Assembly (NCBI RefSeq): GCF_032854445.1
Contig: NC_088307.1
Span: 12,660,017 to 12,724,016, forward strand
Length of the DNA stretch: 64,000 nucleotides
Origin: Liolophura sinensis
Lineage: Eukaryota > Mollusca > Polyplacophora > Chitonida > Chitonidae
Direction of reading: 5' to 3'
The position numbers and the translations under genes are program-made. Below, one piece after another: positions 59,001-64,000 of this stretch (the first letter of the stretch is position 1; every line of letters begins with the position of its first letter). The notes beneath the pieces are model-generated. The model was not told the DNA's origin and made no database searches. It was given only the letters and a program-made list of their open reading frames with translations.

Positions 59001-59071
59001 AATCAGTATAAACACTACTTACTGACAAAGCTCGCTATTGTCAAAGACAGCACACAATATACGATATCCAT
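44029..59071 (-). CDS. Secreted S1A serine protease 2, elastase-like (paralogue of protease 1)
   Basis: Seven exons: 59071-59023, 55308-55125, 52274-52239, 48910-48820, 48395-48239, 46169-46027, 44199-44029 (stop TAG), all in frame, giving 276 aa. Signal peptide MDIVYCVLSLTIASFV, short propeptide, mature start IING at 28-31. The triad is His72 (TASHC), Asp129 (FDVALIE) and Ser223 (GDSGGPL). The S1 pocket reads Ser189-Gly190 before Cys191, Val216 (SSFV) and Asn226 (RPNVF), again elastase-like. The same four disulfides are predicted. The residue before the mature N-terminus is Phe27, as in the paralogue. Exons 4-7 have exactly the same lengths as in protease 1 (91, 157, 143, 171), and intron phases match throughout; exon 3 is 36 nt instead of 30. 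Same strand, ATG to ATG about 20 kb apart. The introns show no shared sequence that I can see. Extracellular proteolysis is inferred; substrate unknown. Confidence 0.92.
45125..45302 (+). mobile_element. SINE-A, 5'-truncated, with TSD
   Basis: Starts at CCGGCCGTAGGTGGGGAGG, downstream of the B-box, and runs to the (AAAT)n tail. Flanked by TATGGCCAATGA (45113-45124) and TACGGCCAATGA (45303-45314). In protease 2 intron 6. Confidence 0.9.
46431..46565. repeat. 45-bp tandem repeat, 3 copies
   Basis: GCAACACATTCCAATAA recurs at 46436, 46481 and 46526 with a shared CCATTCCTTCATAC stretch. In protease 2 intron 5. Confidence 0.82.
46600..47257. repeat. 90-bp satellite-like array, about 7 copies
   Basis: Units of 90 bp begin CCGCACCGCTATCTAATCGT and include CTACTAATACAATCA and ATGCCTTCCATTACCCATTA. 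In protease 2 intron 5. The last unit is interrupted by a SINE-A. Confidence 0.9.
47258..47466 (-). mobile_element. SINE-A inserted in the 90-bp array
   Basis: Tail TTTATTTGTTTATTTGATTA, 3' domain TTTTACGTCGAACTCGAGAA, body with deletions, head ending GGGCCACGAGGCCC. ACAATTTA flanks both ends, and the array unit (CACAATCTAATCATGCC) resumes after it. Confidence 0.8.
49088..49466. mobile_element. Fold-back element related to element 1, split by a SINE
   Basis: 49088-49178 plus 49443-49466 together match the element at 11121-11250 (CTAACTAAGTCCACTT, ACAACATACG, CATGGTAGTTAAGGG, GTGAGCTTCATGAAACCGG). Its left terminus is not recognisable. In protease 2 intron 3. Confidence 0.65.
49179..49432 (+). 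mobile_element. SINE-A, full length, inside a fold-back element
   Basis: GGGGGTTCCGTGGCTCAGTT start, A-box TGGCTCAGTTGG, B-box GAGTTCAAGTCC, small deletion before GCTGGCCGCCGTCG, tail CAAATACATAAG. Flanked by CTTAGGTAAG at 49169-49178 and 49433-49442. Confidence 0.9.
49467..51067. other. Protease 2 intron 3, unassigned part
   Basis: No exon, RNA gene or clear repeat is seen in this part of the intron. Confidence 0.4.
51068..51145 (-). repeat. tRNA-like relic
   Basis: Minus strand: CGGATAGCTCAGAGGGATA (A-box-like) and TAGGTTCAAATCCCGC (B-box-like) about 30 nt apart. The putative acceptor ends do not pair, so it is more likely a tRNA pseudogene or SINE head than a functional tRNA. Confidence 0.45.
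51813..51979 (-). mobile_element. SINE-A with clean internal deletion
   Basis: Head and 3' domain are intact but joined at CGGCCAGCATGAGCTGG. The missing middle is bounded in full copies by two GCCAGCAT motifs. Flanked by TGCTCGAAATGA (51801-51812) and TGCTTGAAATGA (51980-51991). Confidence 0.9.
52318..52443 (-). mobile_element. SINE-A 3' fragment
   Basis: (TTTA)n tail, a decayed 3' domain, GCGCCAGCATTAATGGTGG, AAACCGGGCAGAGCCCGGG and CCCACGCCCATCCA. It stops before the tRNA head. Confidence 0.7.
52739..52825 (-). mobile_element. SINE-A fragment
   Basis: TACTCAAGAATATTTCACTT, ATACGACGGCGGCCAGC and GAACCCACG only; no tail or head. Confidence 0.65.
53160..54245. repeat. 35-bp minisatellite, about 31 copies, in protease 2 intron 2
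   Basis: Unit: TGGATACTTAGTCCACCAGC then AGGGACCAAGTCTCG. Variants at fixed positions (GACC/GATC, AAGT/AGGC/AAAC, TCTCG/CCTCG) recur in blocks, suggesting block-wise expansion. Open frames in it are artefacts. Confidence 0.96.
54246..55124. other. Protease 2 intron 2, unassigned part
   Basis: No exon is seen before exon 2. Contains short ATTA, TGAT and GAAT runs (around 54890-55060). Confidence 0.4.
55490..55582. repeat. 45-bp direct duplication
   Basis: TTAACCACGTGTGACGTATA, then GATATGTACACCAAATTGGT, repeated with TGGCGTACAG in place of TGACGTATAG. A relative (ACGTGTGACGTATAGACG) sits at about 58797. Confidence 0.8.
55749..55897 (+). mobile_element. SINE-A, 5'-truncated
   Basis: Starts at GGCTTCCTCTCCGGCCGTAA and ends in (AAAT)n, with a deletion joining CCATAATTCTGGGCGTAAAA in the 3' domain. 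Confidence 0.78.
56875..57108. mobile_element. Inverted-repeat (MITE-like) element
   Basis: About 234 bp. Left end TACACTCAAAAAATTAATCT, GTTTAATT-type arm, GTGATGCTA. The right end on the minus strand reads TACACTCCAAAAAATAATCT and leads to GAGTGATGCTA. Terminal inverted repeat of about 57 bp, short AACAGAAT-rich centre, no ORF. Different family from the GTTTCAYGAAG elements. In protease 2 intron 1. Confidence 0.78.
57195..57414 (+). mobile_element. Older SINE-A, host of a nested SINE-A
   Basis: Diverged copy (GCGGTCGCTTTGAGTTCAAG, GGATGGTTTTGCAGCAACC, GTGTACGACATAAAACATCA) whose (AAAT)n tail resumes at 57681 after the inserted younger copy. Confidence 0.85.
57415..57680 (+). mobile_element. 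Younger SINE-A, full length, nested in the older copy
   Basis: GGGGGCCTCCGTGGCTCAGT start, intact A- and B-boxes, complete body, poly(A)-type tail. Flanked by ATCAATCAAGTA at 57403-57414 and 57681-57692, a target that is the tail of the older SINE. Confidence 0.95.
58196..58336 (-). mobile_element. SINE-A head fragment without tail
   Basis: CACCCGCAGGTTGATGCC through GAACTCACAGAGACCGCATT to GCTAAACAACTGAGCCC. The 3' half and tail are absent. Confidence 0.8.
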
Positions 59072-59101
59072 CTTCCCTGTACAAGGCAGCCAAGCTTACA
59101 C

Positions 59102-59138
59102 TGACGCTATCTGAGTATAGGTAAAACCTCATATAACA
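59102..59138 (-). promoter_or_regulatory. Core promoter of protease 2 (TATA-like block plus Inr-like CAGTG)
   Basis: Minus strand TGTTATATGA at 59138-59129 and TCAGTG with its A at 59102, again 36 bp from the first base of the block. The predicted 5' UTR is about 31 nt. Mirrors the protease 1 promoter. Confidence 0.65.
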
Positions 59139-60446
59139 ATCCCTACAGCCTCGGGCGTAGGTTGTAGCAAGCTGATGACTACGGCAGAAAAGAAAAAAAA
59201 AAAGCCTTAAGTACAAAAAAAAGTTAAATAAAACATAAATAAATAAAACACAATGATTCATTAACATAGAGAGAGGCCTTTTTGTTCTCTGAAGCGATAA
59301 AAAGCAGTTTTCGACCCAAGAACAATGAAAATTTTAATAATGGGTGTGTTATATGGCTATTGTAATATGTGAGATAGGGGCCTTTTTATTTTAACCCGGT
59401 GTCCCATGCTGCTGTGAGACTGACAACCGCATGGCTGGGTGAACACGAATGCGTGGAGATTTAGATATGTATTTGAAGGCAGAAGCAAGGATTTCATCCA
59501 CTGTTTTGGTGCCCTTAGGACGCGAGCATTTTAACACAGGAATGTGATATTTTAACCGCATTTTTGAAACAATAACCTTAAAGCGTCTTCAAAACAGTCA
59601 ACCGTTAAATCCACAAAAACAAACAAACAAAACAAAAAAAAAACAAACATTTAAATAAGTCGTTTCGAGAAATCCAGCAAATGAAAATATCCTAGATATA
59701 AATCTTAACGTATGTATGTGCATTTTTGTTATGTAAACTATTGTTATCATATTTTCCACCAGTGGCAATGTGCCTAAATTCAGAAAGCAGAAAATCTTAA
59801 AGACAAAAAAAAATAGAGAGAAAAACAAGCTTTCTTGAACAGATCAATTATCTTAAACGGTTAAATGGATATCCATAAGTAAAGTTCTTTTCACAATGTG
59901 TCAACATGAAACATACACATGGTATCATCTGTTTCCTGGTTAAAGATCCGTGAAATTTCTCAGCCGGTAGTGATAGATGCGGCTGAATGCGGCTGCCTGG
60001 TTGAAGATGATTTAAGATGCTTTTCACGGGAGATATTGCACTATTCCCATTTCTCCGCCTTCTCTAGAACTCATTTGGTAGTCTTATACAAAGTTCCTTG
60101 CAGATCACATTCCTTCAACCAAAATACACGACGCAATGAAATCGCTGTGCGGTAATCCCGCAAAACCTTACATTATACCAAGTTACATGGCATCCAGCAA
60201 ACGACCGGAGAGAAAAGTTCAAGACCGAACAAAAACATTTACATTACGCCAATGAAGCTCAATAGGCGCTCTGACGTTGGACTTGCGCGAAGATGTTTTC
60301 CTGTTCCTATGCCTATCGCATTTTTACGCGCCAGTCACACGGGGGCAAAATCAGTCATTGGTCACTGAAGTGATGTGTTTGTTGTTGCTGTATTCGAAAC
60401 TTTTAGCTACACGACTTCCGTTCCTTTCGGAAAGTACGTGAGAAAG
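59139..60446. other. Gene-free stretch upstream of protease 2
   Basis: No gene or clear repeat found on either strand. Confidence 0.4.
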
Positions 60447-60517
60447 TATGCCAGCGACCTGCGGATGGTCCGAATTAATCTTGACTACGGCGTAAAACAC
60501 CAATCAAAAAAAAATTA
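60447..60517 (+). mobile_element. SINE-A short fragment
   Basis: GCCAGCGACCTGCGGATGGT joined to TTGACTACGGCGTAAAACACC and a CAATCAAAAAAAAA tail; most of the body is deleted. Confidence 0.7.
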
Positions 60518-61613
60518 AACACACGACTTACACGAACAAAATGCCGATAACACGAGGAAGACGAGATTCCAGGAAACCAGCTCTGTTGGTGAAAATTTGT
60601 ACCTTGCCGGTGAGAAAATCACTTACTTGCCAGAGGCCGGTGGGTTTCTCGGCGAACTCTGATTTCCTCCACCCATGCGAAACACAAGGGAAATATGACT
60701 GAATTCGACGCTGATCACCAATCAAGCACTTAATGACCCGCATTTCTCATTAGACTTTTTAAAAAAGGCGACTAATATAATTTCTGTTACTTCCGAAGAT
60801 GGGAGGAAATTGGCCTAAAGGGCAACCTTCATTTTTCTGATATGGTTTGTAAATCAGCTTTAATCAGGAACTCTTATGAGACCATGTTAGAGAAACTGGA
60901 AACTCGATGTCACCTCACTCACACCCCACGCACATATGGTGAGAAGGCAAAACAGGGTTTGTGTAACGAAAGCGGAAAGATGCGTCCTCGGGTTGTTGAA
61001 ATAAGTCGCACCTGTTTGGCTCAAAGTAATAATATGGTGGCATTCTAAATATGCGCAACTTTTGTCACATTAAACTACTGTATATCGGCTATGTATCATC
61101 ACAAAACTAGAAAGACACACCTTTTAAACTTTATTTGGGATATTCTATCGTTGCATATGTACATTTGATCCACCATTGTCTTTTGTTTTAATTCAAAGCC
61201 TCCTGGTATAACGAAGTAAGATACATGTACTGACTATCTAAAAATGCATACCCCAAGTCGTTCTTAAGACGCACATACATATACAGCGGTTATGTAAAAC
61301 TGGGGCTAGTAAATCAGGAAGTTATATAACACAAAATAAAAAGAAAAAAATGACAAGTCATAAATCAAATTATATCCTCAATTAAGGGTGAGGAAGGCAA
61401 AAAAAATATGACGAGACAAAGACCATTGAAAGCTGTACGTTAACACCAGTGTACAAATGTTTTCGGTTTTTTTCTCTCCTAAAAACGCCAAAAAGAAATA
61501 ATCTATTAATGTTAAAGAAAATTCTGTTGTATGGGTGATGCCAGAATGTATTTAGTTACTATAACATAACATGGGTCATATTCAACTTAATACGGTGTTA
61601 ATCTTATACAAAA
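60518..61613. other. Gene-free stretch
   Basis: No supported gene. A diverged SINE-like piece (GATTTCCTCCACCCATGCGA, GATCACCAATCAAGC) lies near 60660-60727. Confidence 0.4.
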
Positions 61614-61885
61614 TTTGTGTCGAGTTAATAGATCATCCATGTAATACTTAACAGACTAATCTGACTAATTAACAGACAATACATCTTCTGTTAGATCACC
61701 CATGTAATACTTAACAGACTAATCTGACTAATTAACAGACAATACATCTTCTGTTAGATCATCCATGTAATACTTAACAGACTAATTTGACTAATTAACA
61801 GACAATACATCTTCTGTTAGATCATCCATGTAATACTTAACAGACTAATTTGACTAATTAACAGACAATACATCTTCTGTTAAAT
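61614..61885. repeat. 63-bp tandem repeat, 4 copies
   Basis: Units of GTTAGATCATCCATGTAATA, CTTAACAGACTAATCTGACT, AATTAACAGACAATACATCT-TCT, nearly identical, so recent. AACAGA-rich sequence and GGGTGATGCC just upstream resemble the interior of the inverted-repeat element at 56.9 kb. Confidence 0.92.
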
Positions 61886-62159
61886 TCAAAAATATAAACC
61901 GTGTAAATCACATTGCTATTTGAACAATTAATTGCACTTATCTGGTGAAAAAAAAAACCCTTGAAATATCTGCAGATGTGATGTACATGGTCCTTTTTAC
62001 GACCCTTGTTTCTTTTTCTTTGTCTTAACGATATTTGGAGCGACTCGTGACAGAGTCTTTCAAAGGATTTGGCTCAATCCCACAGCATGTCCATTTCTGC
62101 GATTTCCCTCCCCTGCAGTTCGTGGCGGGTGGGGGAGGTATGCCTTGGTGGTACATGTA
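61886..62159. other. Gene-free stretch
   Basis: No recognised feature. Confidence 0.4.
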
Positions 62160-62365
62160 CAAACAGCGTGGGCGGCTTGAGTTCGTTGGAAATCACTTGG
62201 CCACCAGCAATATGTTCAGCAATATGAGAAACATGAGAAAAGTTTTACAGTTACTTGGCAAATGTGATACGTTGTTTTCTCCTGCCTTTCCGATTTCCTC
62301 CACCCACAAAAATGATTGATAAGTAAAGGATCAGTACGACGTTAAACACCAGTCAAATTAATAAC
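62160..62365 (+). mobile_element. SINE-like fragment with the shared 3' end
   Basis: CCGATTTCCTCCACCCACAA and GGATCAGTACGACGTTAAAC, then ACCAGTCAAATTAATAA, the 3' motif shared with SINE-A and SINE-B. The 5' part is not assignable. Confidence 0.5.
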
Positions 62366-63505
62366 TATAGGTATCTACTTGAATATAGCAGCTCAGTCCA
62401 TAAATGTAAGTTGTTATTTTATTTTGTCATCCTGACTTGTTGACATTACAAGATGCACAGACATAGGTCGACTTCGATGCCATTCGTCTGCTCAGTGACT
62501 TGCGAAAGTCTCGTTACCGATGTAAATCCATTACAGGAAGCTCATTTAAAATAAAAACAACATTATTTGCAATCTGTTAGTTTCAACCTTGGTCAGATAA
62601 TGTTCTTTTGATGCTCTAGAAACCGCGATACCGGTCCTTTAACATGTTGTTTGATCATTCAAGTTAACTTGTGGTGTACTAGCTAAACATGACGTGATTA
62701 AGTATTCAGCATATGTTTTCGTTCGGTGGTGTTTTTTGCAGACAAAAGTGGTGTTGCTATAGATTTGACCAATTGGATTAGTGGACCAGCAGGCGTGATT
62801 TTATCTAGTTAACGTGATCAATGAATTGAATTCGCTTGTCCATCGTTTTCCTCTGTTACCAAGTAAATTTAAGTCATAATTCTTTTCACGTGCACACTTC
62901 AAACGAAAATCGCTGTATCTGCTGCATAATTATTAAACTCCATGCTGAACATATATCTTGCCCCAAATCTCACTCCCACGCGTTGAATTGTTCTTTAATA
63001 GCTTTGAACTACGTTTTATTTTTTCTTTCTCCTTGTATTATGGTGTTTTTATTTGGTTGTAATCGTATTTTAGACAGGTACTGGGAAGACTTAGTAATTT
63101 AAGCTGACTCATAATGATGTAGCTCTCTAGCGTCTGTCACGAGACGGGCGTTCGTCATTCTCGGCACGAGCAGCAACTCAGTGTGTCAACCAATCGGAAA
63201 ACAGCAGTGATGAGACAGACATTCAAGGAGGCCCGCGGTGCTTTGGAAAAGAATATTAAGCGTTCAGTTACACAATGTATGAAATAGATCTGTAAAAGGC
63301 CTCCGGAGACAGCTTGTAAGATAAGTTAAAGAAAAACAAATAAATAAGAAATAAATTAAGGCCTGAGGGTTAAGGATGTTAGTGCAGTTCAAATATTGTT
63401 AAGCGCAAATTTACTACATTCTTAAAACCGATATGTTAGATATGACTTTCACAATGTTAAATTCAAAATGTACCTTGTGGTGGAGAGAAAGCATTTATAT
63501 CGTTA
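62366..63505. other. Gene-free stretch
   Basis: No supported gene or repeat. Confidence 0.4.
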
Positions 63506-63693
63506 GATAGCCTCTCATCAATGCAGTCGCTGTGAATTCAAGTCCGTACGTGGGAAGGTCTGCCAGTAACCTGCGGATGCTCGTGGGTTTTCCCCCGGTT
63601 TCCTCCCACCACAATGCTGACCGCCGTCGTATCAGTAAAATATTCTCCAGTATAGCGTAAAACACCATCAAATAAATAAACATCAAATAAATA
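63506..63693 (+). mobile_element. SINE-A with internal deletion and duplicated tail
   Basis: CTCTCATCAATGCAGTCGCT, B-box GAATTCAAGTCC joined directly to GTACGTGGGAAGGTCTGCC, 3' end AGCGTAAAACACC and a doubled CATCAAATAAATAAA tail. Confidence 0.82.
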
Positions 63694-64000
63694 AAAAATT
63701 ATATCGTTAAGTTAATACTTTATATCAAAATCCTTAGAGATTTATAACTTTATAAAATACTGAGATGTTCTCATTTGACAATAACTTGTCCACGTTAAGT
63801 AAACACTTTCTGATGTATTAAGCACCACTAAGATGTTCTTCCTATTACAAATGTGAAAATGTTTTGAAATCTGACATTTTGTAAACAAATAATTTTCGAA
63901 ATGCGATTATAAAGCTTTTTATAGAGAGAGGGCGGTGCTAGAAATTCTGACCAACTCCTCAATGTTGTCGTAAGGCAAATATGTCAAAGTTTCTACTTCC

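Noticed and set aside
62035..62319. 94-codon plus-strand frame
   Set aside because: Non-ATG start, and the C-terminal part is encoded by a SINE-like fragment.

Overview
The window looks like nuclear DNA from a lophotrochozoan animal, most likely a mollusc. The genes have introns with GT/AG borders. Gene density is low and intergenic DNA is AT-rich. The whole region is seeded with short tRNA-headed retroposons (SINEs), minisatellites and fold-back elements. The assignment to molluscs is an inference from overall character; the sequence alone does not prove it.

I could build four protein-coding genes, all on the minus strand. (1) 12216-13169 is an intronless rhodopsin-class GPCR of 317 aa. (2) 17448-23336 is PRPF38B, a spliceosomal PRP38-domain protein with an RS tail (6 exons, 382 aa). 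(3) 28953-38745 and (4) 44029-59071 are tandem paralogous secreted S1A serine proteases of 277 and 276 aa. Each has 7 exons, with identical intron phases and identical lengths for exons 4-7. The exon models were assembled by hand from splice sites, reading phase and family motifs. Every junction joins in frame, and each protein runs from ATG to stop.

The two proteases have a complete His/Asp/Ser triad and an elastase-like S1 pocket (Ser189, Val216, Asn226 by chymotrypsin numbering). Both also have an unusual Phe just before the mature N-terminus, where zymogens usually carry Arg or Lys. Their promoters share a 10-bp TATA-type block and a CAGTG initiator at exactly the same spacing.

Layout: 0-11 kb is gene-poor, with SINEs, a 27-bp minisatellite, a 92-bp triplication and one coding-like but frame-broken segment (7.8-8.35 kb). 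11.1-13.2 kb holds two adjacent fold-back elements and the GPCR. 17-23.4 kb is PRPF38B. 23.4-28.9 kb is intergenic with old SINEs. 28.9-38.8 kb is protease 1, whose introns carry 22-, 34- and 21-bp minisatellites and a (GTAT)n block. 38.8-44 kb is intergenic, with a long (TA)n. 44-59.1 kb is protease 2, with 45-, 90- and 35-bp tandem arrays. 59.1-64 kb is gene-free, with a 63-bp array and SINE remnants.

About two dozen copies of one SINE family (here SINE-A, about 265 bp when full length) occur, plus two further families (SINE-B and SINE-C) that end in a similar 3' motif. Many insertions keep visible target-site duplications, and several are nested, so their order of insertion can be read.
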